Shown: piece after piece, positions 12,360-25,182 of the stretch
How positions within the stretch are numbered: the first letter of the stretch is position 1
Layout of the letters: the number at the start of each line of letters is the position of its first letter
Source of the DNA: Gaeumannomyces sp. JS-464
Lineage: Eukaryota > Ascomycota > Sordariomycetes > Magnaporthales > Magnaporthaceae
NCBI GenBank assembly: GCA_002197995.1
Contig: NGZR01000004.1
Location: 2,232,001-2,296,000 of the forward strand
Length of the DNA: 64,000 bases
Direction of reading: 5' to 3'
The notes under the pieces: model-generated
Database searches by the model: none
What the model was told of the DNA's origin: nothing
Seen by the model: the letters and a program-made list of their open reading frames with translations, nothing else
Position numbers and translations under genes: made by a program

Positions 12360-14013
12360 TGTGTATTCGTTCAAGGTCAGGCGGGAGGTATGGATATCTT
12401 GGGGGATGAGAAAGGGAAGATGACCTACTCTGCTCAATATGGGCGAGGAAACCCCCACAGGTGCTGAACTCGAGATGTCTATCACCTCTGATGGGTAGGC
12501 TGATACCTGGCTAGCTGCACGCGGCAGAACTGTCGATATGGTAGTGTGTCAGGTTTGATATTGGAGGAGGGCGCCAAGAAGAGACAAGCTGGCCCGTCAA
12601 AGCACAAAGACACACTCTGACCAAGTACCTAGAAGAACCGGGAAGCTCCCTAGGTGCTTTGATTCGGTCTGGAATCCTGTGCTAGTTTGTTCTTGTTGCG
12701 GTGAAAGGAAGGGTTGTGCGGGGGAAAGAAAGGATGGGGAGGAGGTTGGTGTTGAGGAAGGGAAAGGTAGACACGAAATTTTCTACAGAGAATTTTAGGA
12801 CAGAAAACAGGCAGTTCTGTGTGGTTAGTAATAGCAGTGCCCGCCTCCCACAGTCACGGGTTGCGGGTCGATATATGCTTAGGGCACTTTGTTTGATAGA
12901 GTCCCCCATCTACCCTCCGTAGTCCTTTCGAGACAAAGATATCTGATATATTGTGGACCTTTGGACGGTCAAGGTGGACGGCAGCTGTCTGCAAGGTGCC
13001 TGAGGAGAAATACTAGACCAAAGAGGGACTTTCCATGGCCTCCGACTGGGTCTATGGACATACCATGTGCCGGAGTCTACATCTGCTGCAGAGCATGTAC
13101 CCAGTTCCACCCTCGAAATAGAGATCGAGCAGCAGCCCCAAAGGAACGGGCATAGGGGCAGATACTTCCTTCTCCCCTTCTTCCACGTAGAGCCTCCCGC
13201 AGAGGTATGCGCTGGTCTTCAGTGTCTTAAATCTTGATCAAAGCGGAGAGGCTACGGGAACTATCATCATTGTGTCCAGCCGTTCATCTAGACAAGTGCT
13301 GGGACCAGAAGTACGTCTTCTAGGCGCATATGTGTATAACTGACCAGTAGAGATACATGGAGGCAGATATTGATAGCCGGATACGGACACACCTTGTGGA
13401 CATGGTTGACGATGCGCTGGGATCATCCTTCCCGCGTAACCATAACTTTCCTCCATGTTCCTATTACCATTGTGGCGAGGCACCGAAGCTCAGAGAACAC
13501 CACCTTCACCTAAATGCGGTCCATGTATGCGGTTTTGCTAAGGAATTATCAAGTTCTGGATTCAGATAGCAGCTATCCTTCGACATCCCTTTGTCTGCTC
13601 ATCCTCGGGATGCAGCACAGATTCAGGTGCTTTCTGCAACTAGCTAGTAGAGGCATAGCACTTCTGCCCTCCTTTGATATCTGCCGAAGGCAAAAATATG
13701 GATCTAGTACCGGTAATCAAGGATAAATCACTTCTTTGAACTTCTTGGTGGGAGAAGACTCTGTGCTAGTCTAGGGACATGTTCCTGCAGAATAACAGTG
13801 GAAATACGTCCAGGTAGATAGATAGATTCGTGAAAGTCGCTAGTGTTGGGCGATCAGACTCAACATTCTAGAACGGCCATGATACCCCGTGAAATCTACT
13901 GTTCACAAGTATGCGCCCATCAACGAGTCCTTCGCCAACACGCGAATCGATAAACAAATCGCTCTCAGCATTCTGAGCACAGCCCCATCTCTCAGGAGGT
14001 CGGTCTCTCTGCC

Positions 14014-14286
14014 TCAAGATGCGCGGGCGTCCTTAGGCGCCTCCTTCAGGTTATGTTTCCCTTGCCTGCCAATCCCACTCATATCGGCCCCTGAAGGGAC
14101 GGTTGCCGGCTCCCTAAGCCCGGTTGAGGCTGCATCGCCGGTCGAGATATCGGACTGGACCCTTCCTGAGCCGACGTTCACGTTTCTCGCATCTGCAGAC
14201 TGCCAGTCTGAGGCGACAGGTGGCTGTTCTGGGAGTGGAAGGTTGGCTTGGCGCCTGTTGATTTGATCCTGCTTAGACTTGGTCAT
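14014..14286 (-). CDS. Conserved small fungal protein (90 aa)
   Basis: Single-exon frame starting MTKSKQDQINRRQANLPLPE, then QPPVASDWQSADARNVNVGS, the GREPAT-like patch TGLREPATVPSG, and a GRQGKHNLKEAPKDA end. The order LPLPEQPPVASDW, SADAR.VNVGSG, GLR.PAT and G+.GK.NL...PKDA is, from memory, shared by short unstudied proteins of filamentous fungi. That memory and the phased polar composition, rather than length, support it as a real gene. Hydrophilic, no signal peptide or membrane segment, probably disordered. Function unknown. It stands alone between a repeat-rich spacer and gamma-tubulin. Confidence 0.65.
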   Translation of the reverse strand: MTKSKQDQINRRQANLPLPEQPPVASDWQSADARNVNVGSGRVQSDISTGDAASTGLREPATVPSGADMSGIGRQGKHNLKEAPKDARAS

Positions 14287-15048
14287 GTTCGCTTCTTGCC
14301 GTGCCGTTGGCTCGTGTCGAGGTGTGGTAGGCTGTTATACGACGATGTTAGCTGGGAGCTAGGGATTGGGGCTGATGGGGTTGGCTTACATCTCTGCTTC
14401 TCTATGTAGTAAGGCGAATGAGCTTTGTTGCGTCGAGCTATACGCTTGGAGATGGATATCTGCTCAAAATCCCGTGTCGGTAATAAACTACAGGCCTTTT
14501 TTATACACTGCGAGCCTTGGAGTTGACGTAACTGAACAGCCTCATGATCGACTTCGATGACGTCTAACTGACGGTCCAAGGGCCCAACCGACCCACCACA
14601 ACGCGTAGGTAGCTTTTCGACCGAACCGAATAGCATTGACTAGGAAAGCCGACAAAGTCCAACCCGCGTGCCTGGATTCCTTTATTTTTCGTATCCTTCT
14701 GCTAGGTACCGTTGTATCCAAGTATGCATGCATCTTATGCTTTATCGGTGCCGGCCGGGTCGGCCAAGCGCGCTGGACGCATGTGTGCTAAGGTTGCAGT
14801 GGGGGTATGACATCTCACTGATGTGATTGATGTTGTAGATTTCGGTGACCAAAGCGCAACTGGGATCGTTCTATTCATGTCATAATCATTCGTTGCTGCA
14901 AGACTCCCAAAGAAGACCAGGCCAATGCCTTGACCGAGGTATCGCAGATATCCTTTCAAACCAACGCATCTGTGACGCCGAGACCGTACTGGAGAGCGTA
15001 AAAAGTGACCGAGAAAATCGAAGCAAATACATGGATCAGGGCCTTCTC
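14287..15048. other. Intergenic region
   Basis: About 0.76 kb between the small protein and the 3' end of gamma-tubulin. It contains GCGTAGGTAG near 14602. No gene seen. Confidence 0.5.
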
Positions 15049-16788
15049 CTAGCCCATCCTCTTGTCTGCATCTGCTGAGGCGGGCTGGTCCGATTCTGCA
15101 CTTAGATAGTTGGCGTCTTCGGCTGCTTCATACTCGGCAATCAAGTCGGTGACAACCTGCCTGGATTCGTCGAATTCGTTCAGGTTTTCCGAGAATGGCG
15201 CAGTCTTTTTGTATCCTTCCATGAATGCGTTGCGCTTCCTCATACCATCATACTGCTTCACGATCCTCTTGAAGAGCTGTAAAGAAGATGGGGTTTCAGC
15301 TAAAGTTGTTATCATGGCCGTTGATAGAGAGTGGGGATGTAATACCGTAGCAATGCTGGTGTGGTTTGCCAGCATGAGACCACTGACGCGGTGGCTCATT
15401 TCTACATACGGGCTCCTCTTTGTGAGAGCGACTTGGATGCTGGCTGGCCCCCATGGGATGAACGTAGCCAGTTTTCTCTCGCGGATGCGGAGGAGACTCT
15501 TGTGGACATCAGTCGGGTCGACCTCGCCCTGAATGACGTTGAGAATCGAGATGTAGCAGCTCTTCTTGCCGGGAACAGTCGACACCATACGATTCTTGGG
15601 CTGCAACAGGCGTCGCATGACGTCGAGAACCGTTGTTTTCCGAACAGTTTTGGCCTGCTCGACCTGATCGCCAGTGAAAGGCGTGTAGGATGTCATAAGG
15701 AAGTGACATCTGGGGGTCGGGATTAACGACGCTAGTATTGCTGACGAGGTCGTTGTGCATGTACCCTGGGTATCGCAGTGTTGTTGTGCTGGCCGACATC
15801 ACAGTCGAGACCTAGATAACCTGGTGTGAGAACGCAAGATGGCCACCTAGGCTGGTTGGGAGTAGCGGTTACACACCAACTGGTTCGTTTGCTGGAAAGA
15901 TGGCTCTTGGACATGGAGCCTGTCGGCGGCGATGTGTGACAATGCGCCATTGTCCAGGACGACCACCGAGTCCGCGTTCTGGGTGAGCCTCCTCATGGCC
16001 AGGATGCTGTTGTAAGGGTGGACGACGACGTCGCCAGCGTTGGTGGTGTCAGGAAAGACGGAATATGTCTGGATAATCTTCTTGGGGAACCTGTCATTGA
16101 GCCTCTCAAGAAGGAAAGAGCCCAGACCCGACCCTGTGCCTCCAGCGATGGAGTGCAGCATCATGAAGCCCTGGACGGCGGCACGACTAGTTAGTGCCGT
16201 GTAAGGTAATGCGATGAGCGGACACCCGTCAAGGCCGTGCCACGTACCTCGAGGAGTCGCTACCATCCGCTTCTCGGTCGATCATCTCCATGATGTCCTC
16301 GTGGACCGACTCGCCTGTCTGGTACCCATCTCCCCAGTTGTTGGCGGCACCGACACCATTCTTGCCCACGTAGAAATTCTCAGGGTTGTAGATGTTCTTG
16401 TAGGGACCGGTCTGGATCCCGTTGATGACCCTGGGTTCCAGGTCGATCAGAATGGCCCGGGGATGTATCTCGTGTCGTCACTCTGGTAGTAGAAAACGTC
16501 CTTCCGGTCGCCGCCCTCAGTCGCAAAGTCCTCGAGATTGCCGTCTTGGTTGATGCCGTGCTCCTGGCAGAGCTGCTGCCAAAACTGGCTCCCGACTTTT
16601 TCATGTCAGCCCCGCCGGCCTACACGCATGCGAGATATATCGCGAGTACAAGGAACCGAGGCCACAGAGAGGGGGGACATACTGCTGTTACCGCACTGGC
16701 CGGCCTGGATGGTGATTATTTCCCTGCACCATAGTTAGGGCACAGCTCTGTGCATGCAAACGGGGCAGGCAGATTCTCACCTGGGCAT
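15049..16788 (-). CDS. mipA: Gamma-tubulin
   Basis: Nucleates microtubules at the spindle pole body as part of the gamma-tubulin complex. Six exons: 16788-16781, 16723-16683, 16595-16248, 16170-15877, 15811-15346 and 15276-15049. The first exon is only 8 nt (ATGCCCAG). The reading gives [32 protein letters not shown], the GTP-binding [40 protein letters not shown], the gamma-specific [17 protein letters not shown], and a C-terminal [18 protein letters not shown]. Three single-base shifts are needed (a missing C near 16457, a missing C near 16253, an extra A near 15752). As an essential single-copy gene this is better explained by sequence error than by decay. Confidence 0.95.
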
Positions 16789-18257
16789 CTCGACGTGCAA
16801 GGGCAACAAAACAATTCGGCACAGCACGTCTCGAGCAGTGCTGAAGGTTTCTTCAGGCGTTGCGATTACTAGGACGTCGCTCGGGTGGTCGTCAAACGCT
16901 CAATGGGCCTGGAGTCTGCTCGTGCGATTCATGACGCGTAAGGCGACGCGATTCTGGAGCTCTCGACCCCTCCAGCATACAAATGCGCGGGTCTCAGCAC
17001 AAGCACGGGCACAATGGGCACGAGCTGCCCGTTGTGATGTGCAGCGTCACTGTGAAGGAGCCCCCGCTAAAAAGGCACATGAACCGAGAGCCCCACAGAC
17101 CGGGGTCAATCTAACCCCTGGGCTGGAAACTGGAGGTCTCAATTAGGAAATTCCCGACTGCCCCTTTTATTCGGTTGCTTCACATCGCTTCACCGTCTCG
17201 GAAATGGGACTCGATGCCGCGACAGGGACTGCGCTACCGGGGGTCCATTTCAGCGGTGCGAGGTGCTGATTTCTCGCCAACAGCTCTCCTACGTAGGTCG
17301 GCTAAAGCTCCGGTGCTTCAGCACTTTTGTTGGCCCGCGCACCCAAGAGACGAGCCGGCGAGACACTTGTGGAATGCATCTCGAGGTGCACAGCAATGCA
17401 GCAGGCGGTGGATTGACATCACTGGCCCCAATTTTGGACCCTCGGGAGCGGCCTGGCCCCTGCCCATCCGAGCCCAGCCGTAGGAAGCACGATGGAAGCA
17501 CCGGCGGGACGGCTGGTCGGGTCACCAGCCCAGGTCAATCTTATCCCGGCCCTCGACAGATCGCTAGCTCGTGTGGTGCGAACCACACATCGAGCCGAGC
17601 AGCAGCCGACACGAATTTCCTAGCGATGCACGGGTGCTTTTCTTCAATTCTTGGTTTGAAAATCCATCCCGTTTTTCAGTCTCTGCCTGTCCGCCATTGG
17701 GATTGGACAGGGTGTCCGCGCAACAGGCCGTAAATTCCAGAGCGCATGTGCTTTTGCGCCACGGACCTTCCATTTCCTGGCTTCTGTGAGCTGCCGCTGA
17801 AGCTGCCCGTCCCCTGCCACCAGCTTCCGTGTGCTGACCCGAGGCCTCATTTCTGCTTCCAGCCTCCTTTTTGGCAAGAGCACCGGGCTGTTGTGTGCTG
17901 GCAACACCACAGGCCGCATTGTGACTCCTGACTCCGACAGTTTGACCCCGGCGATCCGAACCGTATCTCCTCCCTCCCTCCACCTATAGCCCGAGTCCTC
18001 CACGCCGCCAAACCATCCCCCTGCCTATACGGTACACAACATGTCCTCGCTAGAAGCGGATTTGCTGTAGTTACCCGGATCTCGCGCATCTGCGGCCTTC
18101 GCCCTTCTCGGCGTCCACCAGAACCCCAACCAAACAGGCCAACGGTCGTGACTGTGGAGGGGCCTAGGGGTTTACCTTCAGCCACAGAAGCCAAGCTGCT
18201 CTGCGTACCAACGGCACTGAACCCTCCCTCAGCTGGTTGATCATTGTTCCAGCCATA
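16789..18257. other. Divergent promoter region between gamma-tubulin and phospholipase D
   Basis: About 1.47 kb shared upstream region of two divergent genes. Open frames in it lack coding character. No distinct element seen. Confidence 0.5.
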
Positions 18258-21200
18258 ATGGCGAACGTCCCTGCAATCGCTATCGACCCGAGCCCTGCGG
18301 CGGATCCGCCCCTGGATCCCCAAGAGGAGGCGAGAATTATACGCGGCCATCTGCGCTCGAGATCAACCCCGAGCTCGCCCACCGTCCCCCGCTCCCCGCG
18401 CGTGCTAGGCGCCCTGAACGAAGAGGGCAGCGATGCCGACGTGGAGGAGACCGCTGACGAGGCCAACACCGACGATGGAGAGGCGAGAACCAAGAAAAAG
18501 CGCCGGAGAATCAGGCGGCCCAAGATGATGTCGCAAACCAGCCCAAACACTCCGTCCATGGGCGCCAATGGCGACCCAGATTCTCCGGTCGGCACTCGAA
18601 GACTGAAGCTGCTGCAGCGCCGGGCGACGATGCCTGATGCCAGCGAACACCGCGGGGTGCTGTCCGAAGGCGAAGGACGCGACCACTTTGCTCGCCAGGT
18701 CGGTTGGCGGCGGGCTCTTCTTGGATGGGGCGGGCCATGAAATCGATGAGCCCGAAAGCCCCGGCGGGACTAGCAGGAGGGTCGGTCACGTCCGGCGCAT
18801 CTCCAGGTTTGGTGGTGGAGGAGGTGTTTCCGACGGGGGTGACGCCACTCCCCGCCGCCCCTTCTTCGGTGCTGACCGTGCGTCCACTTTCGGCGTTCAG
18901 AAGTGGCGTCAGGTCAAGGGTGCTATCAAGCTCCTCCGCCAGAAGAAGCCGGAGCACTTCGACTACTATAAATCCGCCGAGCTCATGGCCGAGCTCCGGG
19001 CCGGCGCCCCCGCCGTCCTCATGCTCGCCAGCATGATACAGCGTGACGAGCACGGAAACAAGAGGATCCCGGTCCTGCTGGAGCAGCTGCGCTTGAGGAT
19101 AATCGACAGCGCCCCTGTGGAAGGCGATAGCGAGAGGCACTGGCTGTTCACCATAGATCTCGAGTATGGGAGCGGTTTGAGTAGGATGTGCTGGACCGTG
19201 AAGCGGACCATCAGGGAGATCCTGAACCTTCATTGGAAGTACAAGCTTGCCATCGATAACAAGAAATACTCCCTGACTATCCCGGGCCACAGACCAAGGC
19301 AGCCGAGATTTCCTACCTCGGTCTTTCCCTATGTCAGAGGCCTGCGTGGAGTCGATGACGAAGAGGAGGATGATCAAGCGAGTGTCCAGGGTGATGCCGA
19401 AGACACAGGCGCTGAGGAAACGGCCGCGGAAGGCACCGCGACCGATGTCGAAGACCGTGGGATCTCTGGAAGAAGGAGATCACGGCAAAGCACCATCCAG
19501 GGCCGCCAGCACATGTCGGCCACCAACCTGGGCGAGGCTACAAGTCCTGGAGTCGACGCCAACTATGCCGCGAGCACCATGGATGCTCTTCAGTCGAGGA
19601 AACGATATGTCGACAAACAGCGCAAGATGCTGGAGAAGTACCTGCAAGAGATGGTGCGATGGCTCATGTTCCGAGCGGATAGCAACCGGCTGTGTCGGTT
19701 CCTGGAGCTTTCGGCGCTCGGGGTCAGGCTGGCGGCCGAGGGCAGCTACCACGGCAAAGAGTGCTTCCTGCACATCCAGTCAGCCAAGGGCCTCGACTTC
19801 AGGCGTGTGCTGACACCGGGAGCTGTGATCGAGAGGCACAGTAGGAAATGGTTTCTCGTCCGGCAGAGCTACATCGTCTGCGTCGAGTCGCCGGAGAACA
19901 TGAACATCTACGACGTGTACCTGGTGGACCCCAAGTTCCATATAATCTCCAAGAAGAACAAGCTTATGCAGATGGCGTCGAAGCGGAAGAACAAGGAAAA
20001 AGACGCAGAGCAGGATATGGATCTTGCGGACCAGGCTCAGGAGAAACACCACCGCGTGACCCTGATGACCTCGGAGCGCAAGGTCAAGCTATGGGCGCGC
20101 AACCAACACCTCATCAAACAGTTTGAGGAATCCATCACAGGAATGCTGGCCCAGACTCCGTGGCATCGCGAGAACAGGTTCGGCAGCTTTGCCCCTATCA
20201 GGCAGGGCGTTTTCGCGCAGTGGCTCGTTGACGGGCGAGACTACATGTGGAATGTTTCTCGCGCTATCAACATGGCCAAGGACGTGATATATATTCACGA
20301 CTGGTGGCTGAGCCCGGAGATATACATGCGGCGGCCCGCCTGCATCAGCCAGAAGTGGCGGCTCGACCGGCTGCTGCAGCGCAAAGCCCAGGAGGGAGTC
20401 AAGATCTTTATCATCATCTACCGGAACGTCCAGCAGGCAATCCCAATCGACTCGGACTACACCAAGCAGTCGCTGCTTAATCTGCATCCCAACATCTTTG
20501 TGCAGCGGTCCCCGCATCAGTTCAAGAAGAACCAGTTCTTTTTTGCGCATCACGAGAAGATATGCATCGTTGACCACATTGTCGCGTTTGTGGGCGGCAT
20601 AGACCTCTGCTTTGGCCGCTGGGATAGTCCGCAGCATCCCGTTGCCGATGACAAGTTGACGGGATTCGAGCCTGGCGATTACCCCAAAGACACCGATCAC
20701 ACACAGGTCTTCCCGGGCAAGGACTACTCCAACGCCCGTGTGATGGACTTTGTCAGGCTCAACTTGCCGTACGAGGAGATGTACGACCGGACAATCACAC
20801 CGAGGATGCCGTGGCACGACATCTCGATGCAGGTGGTCGGACAGCCTGCCCGCGACCTCACGCGCCACTTTGTGCAGCGGTGGAACTACATCCGCCGTGG
20901 GCGCAAGCCGACTCGCCCAACGCCCTTCCTCCTGCCGCCGCCGGACTGCAAGGCTGAGGAGCTGGAAGAACTTGGTATCACGGGAACGTGCGAGGTACAG
21001 ATCTTGCGGTCAGCTACGAACTGGTCGCTAGGCATTACCGATACCGAGGCCAGCATACACGCCGCCTATTTGAAGCTGATCGAGGAGTCGGAGCACTTCG
21101 TCTATATGGAGAACCAGTTCTTCATCACGGGCGGAGAGGCGATGGGGGTGCAGTTCACCAACGGCATTGCCGACGCGCTCGTCGAGCGCATTATCCGTGC

Positions 21201-23279
21201 ACACCAAAATGAGGAAGATTGGCGCGCCGTTATTCTGATCCCCCTCCTCCCCGGATTCGAGGGAAATGTTGCGGAACAGGACGGCAGCAGCGTGCGCCTG
21301 ATCATGCAATGCCAGTTCCGCAGCATCTGCCGTGGCGAGAGCTCCATTTTTGCCAGGCTGCGTGCCGCAGGAATCGATCCGGACGACTACATCCAATTCT
21401 TCAGCCTGCGGCAGTGGGGTCGCATCGGGCCCAACAACATGCTGGTGACGGAACAGCTTTACATCCATGCCAAAATCATCATCGTCGATGACAGAATCGC
21501 TCTCATCGGGTCCGCAAACATCAACGAGCGGTCGCTGCTTGGTACTCGAGACTCGGAGTGCGCGGCCGTTGTCAGGGACCGGGACATGATCTGGTCCACG
21601 ATGGCTGGGCAGCCGTATCAAGTTGGACGGTTTGCTCATACCCTGCGCCTGCGCCTGATGCGGGAGCATCTTGGTCTGGACGTAGACGAGATCCAGGAGA
21701 ATGAACGGCAGAGCGAAATGGATCAAGAGGTGCAGTATAACGAGGAGATGATCACATATACCGCGAATCCGACGATTCGGACGCGCAGTCCAGCCCGGGG
21801 CCGCACGCAGAGAGCTCGTCGTCGCCGAGACCCCGGCACAGGCGCTTGTCAAGCTTTAACCACGACGTGGACTGGGAAGTGCTGAACAACGAACAGAACC
21901 TGGACAGGAGGCGCTCCAAGCAGGAGTCGGTGCAGACTTCCCGCTCCGTCAGCCAGCGCCGTGAGGTGGAAGGCTACGGACCGGACCAGTGGAAGTCCGC
22001 CGAGAGCCGAGGCCTCGACGAAGGGCGTGACAGTGTGGTTGTTGACGGCCGCGAAGTCCTGCTACACAACATCTTCCCCGAGGGCAAAGGCACGATGGAC
22101 TCGCCCCAAACACGACCAATGTCGTCCAAGGAGCATTCGAAGGACCCATTCCCGGCCTTCGACGCCGGTATTGGCAGCGAATCGCCGCCCCCGCTGCCAC
22201 CCGTCTTGAGCCGGCTGACTACGGAGCAGCAAGGGCTGCCTCGGGTCAACCAGCTCCCCTCGCTTCCGGTGCTTGACGATACCGACATAGGCGGCCCCCC
22301 TGCCTCTGTGGATGTGAACGGGAAGATGAAGGAAGGCCCCCCCAACATGTTTGCCGCTGACATCCGGCCCGCACACATTCACAAGGATTGCATGCTGGAT
22401 CCCCTGAATCCCTCCTTTTACGACGACGTGTGGGCGAGGGTGGCGGACAATAACACCAAGATCTACAGAAGAGTGTTCCACTGCATGCCCGACTCGGAGG
22501 TGACTAACTGGCACGAGTACTCGGAGTACCTCACGCTTCAGGATGAGTTCAACAACGCTATGATTGCCAAGGGTCCCGACGTGGAGACTGAGAAGGAGCA
22601 AGCGGGCCACGGGGAGAAGCCAACATGTTCTGCGCCGGGCATTTCAGCGCCCGACCCGCAGACGGCCGCGTCCGGTCTGTCAGAGAAGCTGGCCAGCCAT
22701 ATGAACAACCAGGGGGGTCAGAACGATGGTGGGGATACCGTCGGGGCCGGCGAGGGATTAACGAGAAGAGACCGTTCACCACGCCAGCCCATTCCCGGCA
22801 GAACTCGAGGCTTGATCGCGAGATGGCAGCAGCGGCCGAGCGGGCCCTCAACACACCAAAGGTAGAGCGTACATCGGCCTTCCCCAACAGCAACGAAAAG
22901 GGGAGGGATAGACGACCAACCTTTGCGACGCAGGAGAAGCCCAGCACAGGTGTGAGCGGGTCCAGCAACAACGGCGGCGGGAGCAGCAATGGCGGAACGC
23001 TGCCGCGTCGCAGGCGTGCCACTACTAAGGGAAGTCGGCGCGGTTTCCAAGTTGACCAGGTTATGAGCAAGCAGGACGCCGAGGAAGTTCTGGGTTTCCT
23101 GCAGGGCACTCTGGTGCAGTTCCCGTACGACTGGCTCACTGTGGAGGAGAGCAATGGCAACTGGCTTTATCAGGCCGACCTGGTGGCGCCGTTGCAGATC
23201 TAGTGAGTTCCATCCTTCTTCCTACTCCATCTCTTTGAAGTTACCATTGAAGGTGCTAACTATCTGGCACAGCAACTGA
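18258..23279 (+). CDS. PLD1: Phospholipase D (PX-PH type, Spo14/PLD1 family)
   Basis: Hydrolyses phosphatidylcholine to phosphatidic acid at membranes. About 1,650 residues from one long exon (18258-23202) and a 7-nt last exon (23273-23279) that turns QI-TAG into QIYN-stop; branch CTAAC near 23257. The order is a Ser/Pro-rich acidic N-terminus with KKKRRRIRRPK; a PX-like part (HWLFTIDLEYGSGLSRMCW, WKYKLAIDNKKYS); a PH-like part (GLDFRRVLTPGAVIERHSRK); HKD motif 1 HHEKICIVD (20545-20574); HKD motif 2 HAKIIIVDD (21466-21492) followed by GSANINERSLLG; and a long polar C-terminal region. Frame changes near 18710, 21765 and 22757 are needed, all outside the catalytic core. Both catalytic motifs are intact. 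Confidence 0.93.
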
Positions 23280-23630
23280 TCGAGCCGTTGCGAATCTTCA
23301 CTTTGTCAAGTTATTTTTTGTTTGCTTGCCTCAAGCTGCATTTTCATGGTCAGGCGTCCAGGCTCGGGCAGACCTTGTCCCTTATGGGCATTAAGTGTAA
23401 TAAGCATCAGTTTGTAGCTGCCTTTTCCTCCCCATATTATGCATGCCTAAGCTACTAGGTACCCCTCAAAACCATAAAATCACAACATTCAGCTGAGCAG
23501 ATTGAAAATGCGGTGGAATGTCGTCAAATGCTTACCATGCATTTATAGCTAGGCAGACACCTACCCAGGTGATCAAGTCTGTTATACAGAAGTATAAATA
23601 CAGTTTCCCGCATGCGCCTCACCTCGGCCC
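23280..23630. other. Convergent intergenic region
   Basis: 350 bp between phospholipase D and COQ7 3' ends; contains TACTAGGTACC near 23453. No gene seen. Confidence 0.5.
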
Positions 23631-24533
23631 TCAGACCCGTTCGCTCACCCAGATAGCGCCGCGACAGCCATAACGAATGATGCCGGTCAGGAGCCAGTGC
23701 GGCTCGGCCTTTTTGGCGTCATGCTCGACGGCGTGGTCGAGGTGCTCCAGCTCCTCGTCGCGAATGCGGCGCAGTGTGGAGATGAGATCGCGGAACTCGG
23801 GGCCGACGTCGTACCCCTGGCGCTCCCACTCGGCGACCATCTCGAGCAGGGTGCGGATCTGGCCGTTGTAGTGGTCGCCGATCTCGGTCTCGACGGCCTC
23901 GGTGCAGGCCATGGCGGCCTCGCGACCCATCATGGCTGTGGCCCAGCCCAGGGTGCTCGCGGCGGCGGACCAGACGGGATACATGGCCGTGGGCCTCACG
24001 CGGTGGCGCGAGATGAGCGAGTTGAAGGTGCGCAGGTGGCCTTCCTCCTGGGCCAGCATGTGCGCCATCAGCGGGCGCAGGTGCGGGTCCCGGCGCACGA
24101 CCAGCGGCGTCTGCGCCTTGTAGATGCGCACGGCGGCCAGCTCGCCTGCTTGATTCACGCGGAGCTGCGACGGGGGTTCGGGGTAGGCAAGCATTATTTA
24201 GCACGAGACTGGGCGTGGCCGCGCATCTTCGAAATGTGCCCCTCCTCCTCACCCCAAAGACATCGGAGGGGCGGGGACCAGCGGACGGCTTACAGCTGCA
24301 GACAGAAATTCACGCTGCTCCTCGGTCAATGGCTTGTACCTTGGCTTCGCAGGCGGCGGTTGTGACGGGGGCGCGGGCGGGGTGGCGGTCGCGCGCATGC
24401 GGGCTGTCGCGGAAAGCCATCGGCGGCTGCTGGTGGACAGCAAAGCCGGAGCCAGAAAGTCGCAGACCGGAAGTGCTGCTTGCGTTCGCGCGGCCCTGAG
24501 GCAGGGCCTGGCGGCGGACGGCAACGGAGACAT
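23631..24533 (-). CDS. COQ7: COQ7, 5-demethoxyubiquinone hydroxylase
   Basis: Mitochondrial di-iron monooxygenase of coenzyme Q synthesis. Exons 24533-24294 and 24164-23631; the intron (GTAAGC donor, GTCGCAG acceptor) joins EEQREFLSAA to LRVNQAGELAAVRIYKAQ. The N-terminal 75 residues are Ala/Arg/Ser-rich with a Pro-rich linker, consistent with a mitochondrial presequence. Iron-ligand motifs are present: GE in NQAGELAA, AQEEGHLRTF (EEGH, the ExxH pair), ETEIGDHYNGQ, and DEELEHLDH (the second ExxH pair). The C-terminus GIIRYGCRGAIWVSERV is typical. No frameshift. Divergent with RTF1 across 650 bp. Confidence 0.95.
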
Positions 24534-25182
24534 GTCGGCGTGCGGGCGGTCGGTCCTGTCGTGCCGGTGCTGGAAAAGCCGAAAGATCAGGCCATGGGAT
24601 TCCGCACCAGAGCCATGGAACCCAGCATCGGCAGCTTGCTATTGTGGGGCGCCACAGCTACGGCGGTGGGGCCTGCAAGCTGCGGACCTGCAGGCCGCCA
24701 TTGGCCTGCGGTTGGTCTGCGACCGCCCGGCCAAACGTGGCTTTCATTGGCTCAAATCCCCATTTGTCGAACCTGACCGACCCACTCGCTGTGCGTGTCC
24801 GCCACTCGCGACGGTCACCTGGAACTTGGGACGACACGGCACGCCAATTGGGGGCGCTGGGTAAACTGTCTCTGGCGAAAACCATTGACAGTACGGGCTT
24901 CTTCCTCGATTTTGTCTATCGCTGCCTCGTCCCGTCGCGCCCACGCCCGTGCCCGTGTTCCAGCGCACTCCTGTTAATTCCTCCTAGCTTTTGCTCAACC
25001 CAGCGGCCGTCCCTGTCCTCCGTGAATCCGCCCAGCAGCGCACTCCAAACCTTCGAATCCGGCCCGCAACGCGCGGCGCCTTGAGTCCCCAGCCAGTCGG
25101 GACTCAGAAGCCAGACGCTCACCCGCCGGCATAGACTTGCGCGCGCGCGCGCATTATACATCCGCCTATCCACGCAGCAACC
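24534..25182. other. Divergent promoter between COQ7 and RTF1
   Basis: 649 bp; contains a GCGCGCGCGCGC run at 25140-25151, 30 bases ahead of the RTF1 start. No gene seen. Confidence 0.55.

Larger units (their letters stand above)
11717..14013. other. Repeat-flecked intergenic region
   Basis: About 2.3 kb with no supportable gene. It is less G/C-rich than the flanking genes and contains the TAGG-type repeat clusters listed separately. Open frames here are short and lack coding bias. Confidence 0.5.

Noticed and set aside
11717..15048. RIP-mutated transposon remains
   Set aside because: The region is somewhat A/T-richer but has no TpA-dominated stretch, no transposase similarity and no long repeat ends.
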